DNA of 64,000 bases from CAVURS01 sp963834425 (GCA_963834425.1 CAWIBR010000013.1:496001-560000), one strand, 5' to 3'; shown: positions 44,143 through 54,156, numbered from the stretch's first letter. Program-made: numbers and translations. Notes: generated by a model not told the origin, from the sequence alone.

Positions 44143-44160
44143 CGTGATCACCTCCGAGCC

Positions 44161-45744
44161 TCAGGCGTAGTAGTCGGCGAGCGCATTGAGCACGCCGTCG
44201 TGGAAGGGGTTGGCGGCCACGGCTTTGAGCCAGGCGGCGTCGTGGGTCAACGACGGCAGGGGCGGGATGACGATGTCGCCGAGGTTCTGCGGCAGACCGC
44301 CGACCGGAGCCAGCCCGGTGGGCATGTCGAGCGAGAGCTGCAGCGGCGCGTCGTCCTGGTCGAGCCGGCCCGCCCAGGGGGCTTGCCCGGTCTGCGCGGC
44401 GCGCACCGCGGCCGCCGGATCCTTGCGTACGGCGTTGATCCGGGCGATGACGCTGCTCCAGGCCCACGGCACCCCGGCCGGTGTCGTGCCGCCGGGGCCG
44501 CTGGGGTCGGGCCGGGTCAGCGCGAGGCGACGGTGCTCGCCTCCGACGGTGATCGCCGTGGTGTGCGTCGCTCCGGCCGCGGTCATCAGGTCGGCCGTGC
44601 CATAGAGCGGGCGACCGGCGACGACCACGAGCTGCACCTGGGTCTCGACGGCGGCGACGATCGCGCCGAACGGCTCTGCTCTCGGGGTCGCGGCCAGGAC
44701 GACGACGTCGGCGATCGCGCCCGGCTGGAGCCGGCCGACCTGGCGACCCCACGCGGACGCCAGCTCGTCGCCGGGGTTGGCGGTCATCATCTCGACGATG
44801 TCCTGGTCGCTCAGGGTCCAGTCGTTGTGGTCGGCCACCGCGCGGGCGACCTTGGCCTCGCCCAGGACATGCTTGGTGCCCGACGGCGCCCAGTCCGACC
44901 CCAGGCAGATCTTGATGCCGGCCGCGCGCGCGGCCGGGATCTGGGTCGTCTGGCCATAGAGCCAGAGGTTCGAGAAGGGTGACCAGGCGATCGCGCCCGG
45001 CTGGGTCCAGGTGGCCAGGGCGGCTGCGGAGACCGAGTTGGCATGCACAGCAACGAAGTTCGGTTGGAGGCAACCCGCAGTGGACGCATCGGCGTACTCG
45101 CGCTGGACGATCGAGCCGAGCTGGCCCTCGCCGCAGTGGTAGATGAAGGCGGAGCCGACCCGGGTGGGCGTCGTGCGCATCTGGTTCGCCCGGGCCGCGA
45201 GGTCCGGGCCCTTGAGAGTCAGCACCGAGGCATAGACCCGGTTGGCGTCGCCCGTGCCGAACGTCTCGTCCTCGACGTTGCGGACCATCCACCCGTCGTG
45301 CGGCTTGTTGCTGGGCGGTGAGCCCTGGATGCTCGTCGTACCACCGATCAGGGCGCGCACCTCGGCGAAGGCCAACAGCTCCTGCGGGCAGGCGGTGATC
45401 AGCGCGTAGGCCGGCCAGGTCGTCGACGCGGCGTAGGAGGCGGCGCGGGTCCAGGAGTTGTGGTCGGGCCACGGAGTCAGCCGTTTGGGTTCGGTCCACA
45501 ACGGCAACGTGTTGTAGGCCAGATGGTTGTGCAGGTCGACCAGGCCCGGGATGACCAGGGAGGTGCCGACATCGACGACGAGGGCGTCGGCGGAACCCGC
45601 CGGCCCGGCGGCCCGACCGCGCGTCACGGCCGCGACGGTGCCGTCGTCGGCGATCCAGACCCGGCCGGCGAAGGCGGCGGAGGTGTCAGCCGCGACCGAG
45701 TGGTCGGAGGCCATCGGCACGACGCGTCCCTTGATGCACCACAC
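44161..45744 (-). CDS. Amidohydrolase family protein (ATZ/TRZ-like)
   Basis: 527 residues from GTG 45744 (WCIKGRVVPMASDHSVAAD). Superfamily features: beta-domain start, LVIPGLVDLHNHLAYNTLPL (H-N-H metal pair), FVAVHANSVSAAALATW (His), GIKICLGSDWAPSGTKHVLG (Asp), and the distal VEMMTANPGDELASAWG with RLQPGAIADVVVLAA. Catalyses hydrolysis or deamination of an unknown cyclic or amide substrate. 18 bp upstream of the S41 protease gene on the same strand and divergent from the MFS transporter, so uptake and hydrolysis may go together (inference). Unlike its neighbours it has no frameshift. Confidence 0.86.
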   Translation of the reverse strand: MWCIKGRVVPMASDHSVAADTSAAFAGRVWIADDGTVAAVTRGRAAGPAGSADALVVDVGTSLVIPGLVDLHNHLAYNTLPLWTEPKRLTPWPDHNSWTRAASYAASTTWPAYALITACPQELLAFAEVRALIGGTTSIQGSPPSNKPHDGWMVRNVEDETFGTGDANRVYASVLTLKGPDLAARANQMRTTPTRVGSAFIYHCGEGQLGSIVQREYADASTAGCLQPNFVAVHANSVSAAALATWTQPGAIAWSPFSNLWLYGQTTQIPAARAAGIKICLGSDWAPSGTKHVLGEAKVARAVADHNDWTLSDQDIVEMMTANPGDELASAWGRQVGRLQPGAIADVVVLAATPRAEPFGAIVAAVETQVQLVVVAGRPLYGTADLMTAAGATHTTAITVGGEHRRLALTRPDPSGPGGTTPAGVPWAWSSVIARINAVRKDPAAAVRAAQTGQAPWAGRLDQDDAPLQLSLDMPTGLAPVGGLPQNLGDIVIPPLPSLTHDAAWLKAVAANPFHDGVLNALADYYA

Positions 45745-45924
45745 GGGCACCCTCGCTCTCGTCCCGGCCACCGCGGTGCCCCCACTCGAGCAAAGTGCAG
45801 GGGAGCAATAAAGGGAAGAGCCCAAGCACCGCAACGAGATACGCGCTGCCGGGTTTGCACGGCTATGCCGCTTCGGAGCCGCTTCGAAATGCGGGTTCGG
45901 GCGACCAGCGCCACCCTGGATGGC

Positions 45925-47405
45925 ATGGCGACGACGATGTCTGCGAAGACCATCGAGACCAAGATCCCCGCGCGGCTCGATCGGCTGCCCTGGTCGCCGT
46001 GGCACCGGTTGGTGCTGGCCGGTCTCGGCACGGTGTGGATCCTGGACGGCCTCGAGGTCACCATCGTGGGCTCGCTGTCCGACCGCCTGACCGAGCCGGC
46101 TAGCGGCCTGGGACTCACCGCGAGCAACATCGGCTTCGCGGCCGCGATGTACGTCGTGGGCGCCTGCGTGGGGGCGCTGTTCTTCGGTCACCTGACCGAG
46201 AAGTACGGCCGCAAGCGGCTGTTCATGGTGACGATGTTCGTCTACCTGGTGGCCACGGTCCTGACCGCCTTCTCCTTCGCGCCCTGGTGGTTCTTCCTCT
46301 GCCGGTTCCTGACCGGCACCGGCATCGGCGGCGAGTACGCCGCGATCAACTCGGCCATCGACGAGCTCATGCCAGCGCGGTTGCGCGGCCGGATCGACTT
46401 GATCATCAACGGTTCTTACTGGCTCGGCGCGGCGGCCGGCGCCGCGCTGACCATCGTGCTGCTCAACCCCAGCGTGCTGCCGAAGGACATTGGCTGGCGC
46501 GTGGCCTTCGGGTTGGGCGCAGTGCTCGGCCTGGCCGTGCTGCTCGTGCGCCGGAGCCTGCCGGAGAGCCCGCGCTGGCTGTTCATCCACGGCCGCGACG
46601 AGGAGGCCGAGCAGATCGTCGCCGACATCGAGCGGCAGGTCGCGGAGGAGACCGGCGATCAGCTGGATGACGTGCCGGACGACAAGAGCCTGGAGATCAA
46701 GCAACGCGAGACCACCAGCTTTGTCGAGATCGGGCGCACGTTGCTCTCGACGTACCCGAAGCGCACGCTGCTGGGACTATCCCTCTTCGTCGGTCAGGCG
46801 TTCCTTTACAACGCGGTCTTCTTCACCCAGGGGCTGGTCCTGACGACGTTCTTCGGCGTCGGCTCGGGCTCGGCGGGCTGGTACATCCTGCCGCTCGCCC
46901 TCGGCAACTTCCTCGGCCCGCTGCTGCTCGGCCGCCTGTTCGACACCGTCGGACGCCGCGTGATGATCAGCGTCTGCTACATCGGCAGCGGCCTGCTGCT
47001 CGTGCTGACCGCCACCGTGCTGGGCTCGCTCAGCGCCACGACCTTGACCCTGATGTGGTGTGCCGTCTTCTTCCTGGCCTCGGCCGGCACCAGCGCGGCG
47101 TACCTCACCGTCAGCGAGATCTTCCCGATGGAGACCCGGTCGATGTCGATCGCGCTGTTCTACGCCGTGGGCACCGGTCTGGGCGGCATCATCGGGCCGC
47201 TGCTCTTCGGCAAGCTGGTCGCCACCAACCACCTGCACAACGTCGCCCTCGGCTACTACCTCGGGGCGGCGCTGATGATTGCGGGCGGCGTCGTGGAGGC
47301 GTTCATCGGCGTGGAGGCGGAGCAGAAGCCGCTCGAGGAGGTGGCCGCCCCCTGTCCGAGGAAGAGGCCGAGACCGACGCTGAGGCAGGGTCAGCATCGG
47401 CGTAG
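45925..47405 (+). CDS. MFS transporter, sugar-porter type (frameshift at the extreme C-terminus)
   Basis: 12-helix major facilitator. ATG 45925. Motif A in GHLTEKYGRKRLFMVTMFVY; RFLTGTGIGGEYAAINSAID; RRSLPESPRWLFIHGRDEEA; LGRLFDTVGRRVMISVCYIG; AYLTVSEIFPMETRSMSIAL; GTGLGGIIGPLLFGKL. The large central loop has an acidic stretch. The GCCGCCCCC run at 47346-47351 carries an indel: the continued frame runs past the next start, whereas the other ends acidic EEEAETDAEAGSASA at 47405, which fits. About 492 residues. Substrate may be a sugar, aromatic acid or other carboxylate. Confidence 0.88.
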
Positions 47406-47441
47406 GGTCCCGCTGTCAGAAGCAGTCGATACCGTGCCGAC

Positions 47442-48220
47442 ATGACATCTGCCGACCGCGCGCGCACCCTGCTCGACCTGCACACCGCCCCCGAGCTGCT
47501 CGTCCTGGTCAACGTCTGGGACGTGACCAGCGCCCGGGCCGTCGCCGCGCCAGCCCGGCTGCCGGGCCATCGCGACCGCGAGCCACTCGATCGCGGAAGC
47601 GCACGGCTACGAGGACGGCGAGAACATCCCGCTGGATCTGATGCTGGCCGCCGATCGAGCGGATCGCCAGCGCGGTCGACCTGCCGGTGACCGCCGACCT
47701 GGAGGCGGGCTACGGCGACGTGGGCTCGACCATCCGCCGGGCCATCGGCGTCGGGGCGGTCGGCGCCAACATCGAGGACGCGATGAAGCCGTTCGCCGAT
47801 TCCGTTGCGGCCGTGCGGGATGCCGTCGCGGCTGGCGAAGCCGAGGGTGTGCCGTTTGTCCTGAACGCACGCACGGACGCCTATCTGTTGGCCGGTGACC
47901 GGGACCGCGAGGCGGTCTTCACGGATGCCGTCGAGCGCGGCCGGGCGTTCCTCGACGAAGGTGCGGCCTGCGTCTTCGTCCCCGGTGTGGCCGACCTGCC
48001 GACCATCGAGCGGTTGGTCGGGGCCTTGGGGGAGCGCAGCCATCAGCCTGATCGCTCCGATCGGCGGCGCGCCGCTGTCCGAGCTCGAGCGCGCTCGGCG
48101 TGGCCCGAGTGTCCGTTGGGCCCTACGCCCAGATCCTGGCGATGCAAATCGCTCGGCTCATTGGCCGCCGATCTGTTCGCCGGTGGCGCCTTCCCGGCCC
48201 TCGAGGGCGGCGACGACTGA
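47442..48220 (+). CDS. Isocitrate lyase/PEP mutase family protein (about five frameshifts)
   Basis: Starts ATG 47442: LLDLHTAPELLVLVNVWDVT, SARAVAA; downstream frames give SHSIAEAHGYEDGENIPLDL, LPVTADLEAGYGDVGSTIRR (metal-binding D-x-E/D), AIGVGAVGANIEDAMKPFAD, VPFVLNARTDAYLLAGDRDR and GAACVFVPGVADLPTIERLV. The C-lyase/mutase catalytic Cys loop is absent, so this belongs to the oxaloacetate-decarboxylase-like or carboxyphosphonoenolpyruvate branch. Breaks near 47550, 47655, 48040, 48090 and 48150. About 258 residues when repaired (length two above a multiple of three). Confidence 0.8.
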
Positions 48221-48232
48221 GACCCCAGCCGG

Positions 48233-49139
48233 TCAGCCGGAGCCGGTGACGCTATCGGCGCCGACCCCCAGCCGGCGGGCCAGTGACATCGCGTCGTACG
48301 GCGCTCGCACCTTCACGTCGTTGTCGAAGTAGACGTGCACGCTCCGGACACCCGGCTGCTCGGCCCAGCCACGGACCCGGTCGGCCCACACGTCCAGGTC
48401 GGCCTCCGGGTAGCCACTCACATAGAGCTGGTCGGCGCCGTGCAGCCGCACGTAGACGTGATCAGCGGTGACCGCGTCGATCCGGGGCCAGCTCTCCGCC
48501 CCATCGGTGACCGCGATCGCGACGCCGTGGCGGCGACAGAGGTCGACGAAGTCGTCCGAGACGAAACTCGGGTGACGGACTTCAATCGCGTGCCGGATCG
48601 GGTTGCGCGCGTGACCTTTTCGCGCCTTGTCCCACAGCGGCTCGTCGCCCGCACTGCTGATAGATGCGGTCGTTCTCGCGCGCTAGGGCGGCGGCCGCGC
48701 CCTCGGTGCGAGGCAGCACGGCGAAGAAGTCGGCCAGCTGACCCCGGTCGTACTGGAAGTTCGGCGGCAGCTGCCACAGGATCGGCCCCAGCCGGTCGCC
48801 GAGCAGCAGCGGGCTGGAGGCGAAGAACGGCGCGAGCGTTGAGCGCGGGTCGCGCAGCCGCTTCATGTGCGTGATGAAGCGACCGCCCTTGACCGCGAAC
48901 TCGAACCCCTCGGGCACCCCGTCGCGCCACTGCCGCCAGTTGGCCGGGGGCTGCAGCGAGTAGAACGACCCGTTGATCTCGATCGTGCGCAGCCGGCTCG
49001 CGGCGTACTCGAGCTCAGAGCGCTGGGCCAGCCCCTTCGGGTAGAAGTCGCCTCGCCACGGTGGATAGCGCCAGCCCGAGATGCCAACGCGAACCTCGGC
49101 CGCCTGCCCGGCGATCTCCACCACGCGGTCATCCTCCAC
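48233..49139 (-). CDS. DUF72 domain protein (one frameshift)
   Basis: TIM-barrel-like DUF72: VRVGISGWRYPPWRGDFYPK, LEYAASRLRTIEINGSFYSL, GFEFAVKGGRFITHMKRLRD, LGPILWQLPPNFQYDRGQLA, then after an extra base in a GGG run near 48655 HAIEVRHPSFVSDDFVDLCR, HVYVRLHGADQLYVSGYPEA, SVHVYFDNDVKVRAPYDAMS. About 301 residues. Function unknown although the family is widespread. The start overlaps the DUF1275 gene by 11 bp; last gene of a four-gene minus-strand operon. Confidence 0.85.
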
Positions 49140-49883
49140 TAGGAACGGACCGCGCGGTCCACGCGAGCAGTGCGGCCAGCGCCAGCAACGCCGCAGCCAC
49201 GGCGAGCGCGACGGGCACGCTCACGTGCAGCACGAGCAGCGCGCCGCCGATGGCGCCAACCAGCATCGCGGTCACCGCTAGCAGGCGCCGGGTCACGGCC
49301 GGCCCGCCGTGGCCGGAGTGCAGGTCGGCCGCGAGCCCGGTGAGGGTCATCGTCAGCACGGTCGTCGTCAGGTCGGGCACCGCGATGTGCCGGGCGGTCG
49401 CGTTCTGCACGCCCATGGCGATGGCGAGGATCGCCGCGACCAGTCCAGTCACCACCGAGCCCAGCGAGCTGCCGGCCGCCCAGGTGATGCCCAGCGCAGT
49501 GAGGAGCAGGGCGACCTCGAACGACGTCGCGACCCGCACCAGCGGCGTACGGCGATCGCCGAAGTGGCGCGTGACCGGACCGGCGCCCAGTGCGCCGACC
49601 AGGAAGCCGCCCAGGGCAGCCAGCGAGGCACTGAGGGAGAAGCCGGGCGCGCCGGCGATGGCGAAGCCGATGAAGACCACGTTGCCGGTCATGTTGGCGA
49701 CGAAGACCCGGCCCAGGGCCAGGATGCTGACTGCGTCGACGACACCGGTGACCACGGTGAGGACGAGCAGGATCGCCGGCAGGCGGCCATGGCGCGGATC
49801 GCGGAACAGCCAGCGCAGCCGGGACGTGCGGGGCTCACCGGGGGCGCCCCCAGAGCCTTCGCCGAAGCCGACCCGCTGCTCAC
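49129..49883 (-). CDS. DUF1275 (YoaK-type) membrane protein (start region frameshifted)
   Basis: Six-helix inner-membrane protein: AILLVLTVVTGVVDAVSILA, LGRVFVANMTGNVVFIGFAI, LAALGGFLVGALGAGPVTRH, VALLLTALGITWAAGSSLG, AIAMGVQNATARHIAVPDLT, and SVPVALAVAAALLALAALLA. The GANMTGN/MGVQNA motifs define the family. The start is probably GTG 49883, overlapping the GNAT stop (GTGA), with an indel in the GGGGCGCCCCC run near 49850. Role unknown; transport-like fold. Confidence 0.8.
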
Positions 49884-50365
49884 AGGAGCGGCGACCTTCG
49901 CTCCAGCAACACGACGTCTCGCCAACGGCCGTGCTGTTGACCGAGGCGCTCCCGCGTGCCGACGACCCGGAAGCCGGCCCGGGCGTGCAGCGCGATGCTC
50001 GCGGCGTTCTCCGGGAAGATGCCCGACTGGATGGTCCACACTCCCGCAGCCTCGGTGGACGCCACCAACGCCGCAAGCAACGCGCTGCCCACACCCCGTC
50101 CTCGGGCCGCTGGGTCGACGTAGACCGAGTGCTCGACGACTCCGGCGTAGACGCAGCGCTCGGAGACCGCGCTGGCGGCAACCCATCCCATGACCCGGCC
50201 GTCGTCGTCGACTGCGACGTAACGGTGCTCGGGGAGACGACTGGCGCTGAAGGCGGACCAATCCGGAGCTCGGCTCTCGAAGGTCGCGTCGCCCTCATCG
50301 ATGCCGGCCTGGTAGATCGCGAGCACGGCGTCGGAGTGGTCGTCGGTCATCGGCAGGACCCGCAC
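49880..50365 (-). CDS. GNAT N-acetyltransferase (phosphinothricin acetyltransferase-like)
   Basis: 161 residues, GTG 50365. Resembles the pat/bar subgroup: DAVLAIYQAGIDEGDATFES, HRYVAVDDDGRVMGWVAASA, acetyl-CoA loop VDPAARGRGVGSALLAALV, and the C-terminal AASIALHARAGFRVVGTRER with RWRDVVLLER. Acetylates a small amine such as phosphinothricin or methionine sulfone/sulfoximine; detoxification is a common role. 9 bp after the phosphoesterase gene and overlapping DUF1275. Confidence 0.88.
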   Translation of the reverse strand: MRVLPMTDDHSDAVLAIYQAGIDEGDATFESRAPDWSAFSASRLPEHRYVAVDDDGRVMGWVAASAVSERCVYAGVVEHSVYVDPAARGRGVGSALLAALVASTEAAGVWTIQSGIFPENAASIALHARAGFRVVGTRERLGQQHGRWRDVVLLERRSPLL

Positions 50366-50374
50366 GGCCCGAGC

Positions 50375-50756
50375 CTAGATGGTGTCGTCCGTCCGCGAGC
50401 GGCGGGCCGGGCTGCTCCTTGGTGCGATGGAGCAGCCAGTTCGTGCCGTCCGTGTGGATCAGCGCGAACCGCTGCGCGATCTCGCGGCCGTGCAGGACGA
50501 AGAGCAGCCGTCGGTCGGTGCGGTCGACCTCCTCCCACCAGCCGATGTCCGCGATCGACTTGTCGGCATCGGTGTAGGTCAGATGGTCCAGGTCGTGGTC
50601 CGGCACTGCCACCGCGAGATGGTTGCCGGTGCCGGTCGGCAGACCCCGCGGCACCGCCCATGAGCGCAGCACGCCGTCTTCCTCGAGCCGCAGGTCGAAG
50701 TGCGGTCGGGGTTTGCGGTGGTCGTGCAGCACGAAGGCGGGGTGGTCCGGGCTCAC
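50375..50756 (-). CDS. Stand-alone LigD-type 3'-phosphoesterase domain protein (one frameshift)
   Basis: The PE (LigD N-terminal) domain found in bacterial NHEJ ligase D: MSPDHPAFVLHDHRKPRPHF, DLRLEEDGVLRSWAVPRGLP (conserved His and Arg of the active site), HLAVAVPDHDLDHLTYTDAD, IADIGWWEEVDRTDRRLLFV, RFALIHTDGTNWLLHRTKEQ. Removing one base near 50410 places the stop at 50375 (RRSRTDDTI end), just before the GNAT gene; 126 residues. No ligase, polymerase or Ku gene is nearby, so it acts separately, perhaps trimming 3' phosphates or ribonucleotides. Confidence 0.85.
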
Positions 50757-50835
50757 CCGGCCAACCTACGGCCGCCCCCGCGGCGGGATACTTCACCCGG
50801 GACGAGCCGAGGCCCCAGCGCTGCCGGGAGGTGTC

Positions 50836-53800
50836 ATGGCTGATCCGCTCGAGCTCCACTTGGTCGGCACCTTCTCCGTGCACCGCGGTGGTGCCGAGAT
50901 CAATGCCTCCGAGCTGGGCAGTCGCAAGGGACGCTTGCTGCTCAAGGTGATCGCGGTGCGTCGACCCCAGTTCGTGCCAATCAGTGACCTGGTCGAGGTG
51001 TTGTGGGCCGGAGAGGACCCGCCCAGCCAGCCGGTCGAGAACATCGCCACGCTGGTCAGTCGGCTCCGTCGGGCGATCGGCCCGGACGCGATCGTCGGTG
51101 GCCGGGCCGGCTATCAACTCGCGGCCGGGCCGGCGGTCGAGGTCGATCTCGACCGCGCGGCCTTGTGGATCGACGAGTCGGAGGCTCGCCTGGCGGAGGG
51201 AGAGCCCGCGCTGGGGGTGGTGGCGGCACAACGCGCGCTGGACCTGATCGGCTCCGATTCGGTCCTCGACGACGAGCCCGCGGCGGAGTGGGCGGAGCCG
51301 GCTCGGGCCCAGCTGATCTCGTTGCAGCGCAACGCCCGGGTGGCGTTCGCGCAGGCCGCACTCGAGGCCGGGGCCGGCCAGGCGGCGCTTGCTCCGGCGC
51401 AGGCCGCATACCTCGCCGACCCGTACGACGAGACGGCCTGCCGGCTGCTCATGCGCGCGTTTGCCGCCATCGGGGAGCCGGCCAGAGGGTTGACGGTCTA
51501 CGCCGAGCTGCGTGACCTGTTGGCCGAGGAGCTGGGAGTCGACCCGGCGCCCGAGACCCAGGCTCTCCATCTGAGCCTCCTCCGCGAGGAGCCGCCCGCG
51601 CCCACCCGGGCCGCCGCGGCCGCTGGGGCCGAGTCGATCGGACTGGTCGGGCGGACGGACGAGATGCGCCTGCTGCGAACAGCCTGGAACGCAGCGGCCG
51701 CGGGCAGCGGAGCGGTAGTGCTCATCTCGGGCGAGGCCGGCATCGGCAAGACCCGACTGTCGGACGAGATCGCGGCCGTTGCCGAGTCGACCGGCGGCAC
51801 CGTCGTACGAAGCCGGTGCTACGAGACCGAGCGGTCGCTCTTCCTGCAACCAGCCGTCGATGCCATCACCACGGCCGTCCAGGTGCTGCCTCCCGACCGG
51901 ACTCGGGCGGCCGCAGGGGAGTGGTCCGGTGTTCTGGCCACCCTGGTGCCCGGCGCCGCGGGGGTGCTCGCCCCGACCGACGGAGTCGGGGCGGCCGAGC
52001 TGTCGGCGACCCCTGGACGAGGGACGGTGGAGGTCGAGCGCCGGCGCGCCTTCGAGGCGATCACCACCTTCCTGCGCCGGCTCGGCGGGGCGACTCCGGT
52101 GCTCGTCGTCTTCGACGACCTCCAGGTCGCCGGCCGGGCCAGCATCGAGCTGCTGCACTATCTGGCCCGACAGGTCGGCGGGAGCCGCCTGCTGGTCGTC
52201 GGCACCGTGCGCGCCGACGAGGGCCGAGACGCCCTGCAGGCCCTGGCCGACGTCGCCACCCGGATCGATCTGGGCGTCCTGCCCGCCGCCGCAGTCGACC
52301 GGCTGGCGACCGCTGCCGGTCTGGCCGATCGCTCGGCATCGGTGCTCCAGCGCACCGGCGGCCACGCGCTCTTCGTCGTCGAGTCGTTGCGCGCGCTGTC
52401 GGCCGGCGACGACGGCGTGCCCCACTCCCTGCGCGAAGCGGTCGTCACACGAGTCGCGCGGGCGGGGGCGGCGGTCGACGACATGCTGCGGGCCGGGGCG
52501 GTCCTGGGTGCGTCCTTCTCACCCGTCGTCGTCGCCCGCTTGCTCGACCAGCCGCTTCCGCACGTCCTGAGTTGCGGCGAGGACGCGCTCGCCGCCCGCC
52601 TGCTGGTCGCGTCCGGGCGGGACTACGAGTTCGCCAACGACCTGATCCGGGAGGTGCTCTATGCGACGACGCCGGAGCCGACCCGGCTGGCCTTCCACGC
52701 CCGCGCGGCCGACCTGCTGACCGACCGCCCCGAGGCGGTTGCCGTGCATGCCGAGGCCAGTGAGGACTGGGCCCGGGCGGCGCGAGCCCTCCTGGTGGCC
52801 GGAGAGCAGGCGAGCGACCGGTTCGCGGTCGACGACGCCGACGAGCTCCTCACCCGATGTCTCGAAATGGCCGACCGGGCAACGGATCTGGAGCTGCGAG
52901 CCCGTGGCCTGCTCGCGCGGGCCAACGCGCGCAGTGCCGGCGCGGCGTACGCCGAAGCCCTGAGCGACTTCGAGGAGGCCGAGCGACTGTCCCGGCAGGT
53001 CGGGGACCGGCGACTGCAGATGCAGGCGCTGCGCGGCCTGGGTGGTGAGGCGCCGACCGTCCTCGGGTTGGGCATGAGTGTCACCTCGGCCCACCTGCGT
53101 CACGCGTTGCAGCTCGCGACCGACTTGGGCGATCGCGCGATGGAAGCCGATCTGCTGGGTTGGTTGGCCGTGTTGTCCTGCAACGCCTTGCAGTTCGAGA
53201 GCGGCGTCGACTACAGCGCTCGGGCCGTCCGCGCCGCCCGGGCGTCCGCAGACGACGAGGCTCTGGCGGCAGCCTTGGACGGTCGCAAGACCGCGCTCGC
53301 CTACCTCGGCGAGATCGACCAGCTGGTGCCCGTCCTGGCCGAGCTGGAGCCGTTGGCCTACCGGCTCGACCATCCGCTGCGCCTGCACTGGATGGTCTTC
53401 GAGTCCGGCTTCCCGGCCCTCGCGGCGGGCGACTGGGCCGGCGCCACCGCGTGGGTCACGCGAGCTCTGGAGACCTGTCGACGCAGCGGCCAGGTTGCCT
53501 ACGAGGCCTGGCACGTCGCCCACCTGGGCCTGCTGGCCCGGCTGCAAGGTGACGACCAGGCCGCGCTCGATCTGGGCTGGCAGGCGATCGAGCTCAACCG
53601 GGCAACGCCCCACCCCTGGTGTGGGGCAGCTGCGGCGGCGCTCCTCGGCACGACCCTGCTGGAGGTCGGCGACCGGGCCGGTGCGGTCGACATCCTGCAG
53701 GTCGGTCGGGAGCTCGCCCTGCCGGAGGGGTCCCAGTCCTATCTGCTGCGCTGCCTCGCGCCACTGGCCGAAGCCGATGGCCGACGCGACACGCTGGAAC

Positions 53801-54135
53801 GGGCGGACGCCCTGCTGTCCCGGGTGCACACACCGTCGGGCGCGGCCTGGATGGGCGGCGACTTCGCCTACCTGAGCATCGCGCGGGCCTGGCTGGCCGT
53901 CGACGAGCCGGCCCGAGCCCGGGCCGTGCTCGCCCCGTTGCTCGAGGTTGCCGCTCGGGTGCCGTGGGTCGGTCCGCTCGCCTACGCCAGCCTGGTCGAC
54001 GGGCGGGCGGCTGCCCTGCTGGGCCAGGCGCAAGAGGCGCGGTTGCTCGTCGATCGGGCCGCCGAGCTGGCCGCTCGTTATGGCCTGCGCCGGCTGGCCG
54101 CCGAGGCCGCCGACGTCACGATCGCGCTCGACTGA
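50836..54135 (+). CDS. Large BTAD/AAA ATPase transcriptional regulator (SARP-LAL type)
   Basis: 1,099 residues, ATG 50836 with GGGAGGTG upstream. N-terminal OmpR-like DNA-binding domain (~1-95: LELHLVGTFSVHRGGAEINA, SRKGRLLLKVIAVRRPQFVP, NIATLVSRLRRAIG), bacterial transcriptional activation domain (~100-245, ADPYDETACRLLMRAFAAIG), ATPase (Walker A VVLISGEAGIGKTRLSDEIA; Walker B VLVVFDDLQVAG) and a long TPR-like helical C-terminus (~600-1099). This arrangement regulates secondary metabolism or stress genes in streptomycetes and relatives. Targets are unknown; the divergent and downstream hydrolase-glycosyltransferase and methyltransferase genes are the nearest candidates. Frame intact throughout. 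Confidence 0.9.
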   Translation: MADPLELHLVGTFSVHRGGAEINASELGSRKGRLLLKVIAVRRPQFVPISDLVEVLWAGEDPPSQPVENIATLVSRLRRAIGPDAIVGGRAGYQLAAGPAVEVDLDRAALWIDESEARLAEGEPALGVVAAQRALDLIGSDSVLDDEPAAEWAEPARAQLISLQRNARVAFAQAALEAGAGQAALAPAQAAYLADPYDETACRLLMRAFAAIGEPARGLTVYAELRDLLAEELGVDPAPETQALHLSLLREEPPAPTRAAAAAGAESIGLVGRTDEMRLLRTAWNAAAAGSGAVVLISGEAGIGKTRLSDEIAAVAESTGGTVVRSRCYETERSLFLQPAVDAITTAVQVLPPDRTRAAAGEWSGVLATLVPGAAGVLAPTDGVGAAELSATPGRGTVEVERRRAFEAITTFLRRLGGATPVLVVFDDLQVAGRASIELLHYLARQVGGSRLLVVGTVRADEGRDALQALADVATRIDLGVLPAAAVDRLATAAGLADRSASVLQRTGGHALFVVESLRALSAGDDGVPHSLREAVVTRVARAGAAVDDMLRAGAVLGASFSPVVVARLLDQPLPHVLSCGEDALAARLLVASGRDYEFANDLIREVLYATTPEPTRLAFHARAADLLTDRPEAVAVHAEASEDWARAARALLVAGEQASDRFAVDDADELLTRCLEMADRATDLELRARGLLARANARSAGAAYAEALSDFEEAERLSRQVGDRRLQMQALRGLGGEAPTVLGLGMSVTSAHLRHALQLATDLGDRAMEADLLGWLAVLSCNALQFESGVDYSARAVRAARASADDEALAAALDGRKTALAYLGEIDQLVPVLAELEPLAYRLDHPLRLHWMVFESGFPALAAGDWAGATAWVTRALETCRRSGQVAYEAWHVAHLGLLARLQGDDQAALDLGWQAIELNRATPHPWCGAAAAALLGTTLLEVGDRAGAVDILQVGRELALPEGSQSYLLRCLAPLAEADGRRDTLERADALLSRVHTPSGAAWMGGDFAYLSIARAWLAVDEPARARAVLAPLLEVAARVPWVGPLAYASLVDGRAAALLGQAQEARLLVDRAAELAARYGLRRLAAEAADVTIALD

Positions 54136-54156
54136 CCACCGGACCTCAGCAAGACG

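Noticed and set aside
45745..46704. Long N-terminal extension of the amidohydrolase frame into the divergent MFS gene
   Set aside because: The family N-terminus starts at GTG 45744 (WCIKGRVV); the extension is antisense to MFS codons.
29300..50400. A region of true pseudogenes under decay
   Set aside because: Only single-base insertions are seen, without nonsense substitutions and with intact codon bias, so sequence error is likelier.
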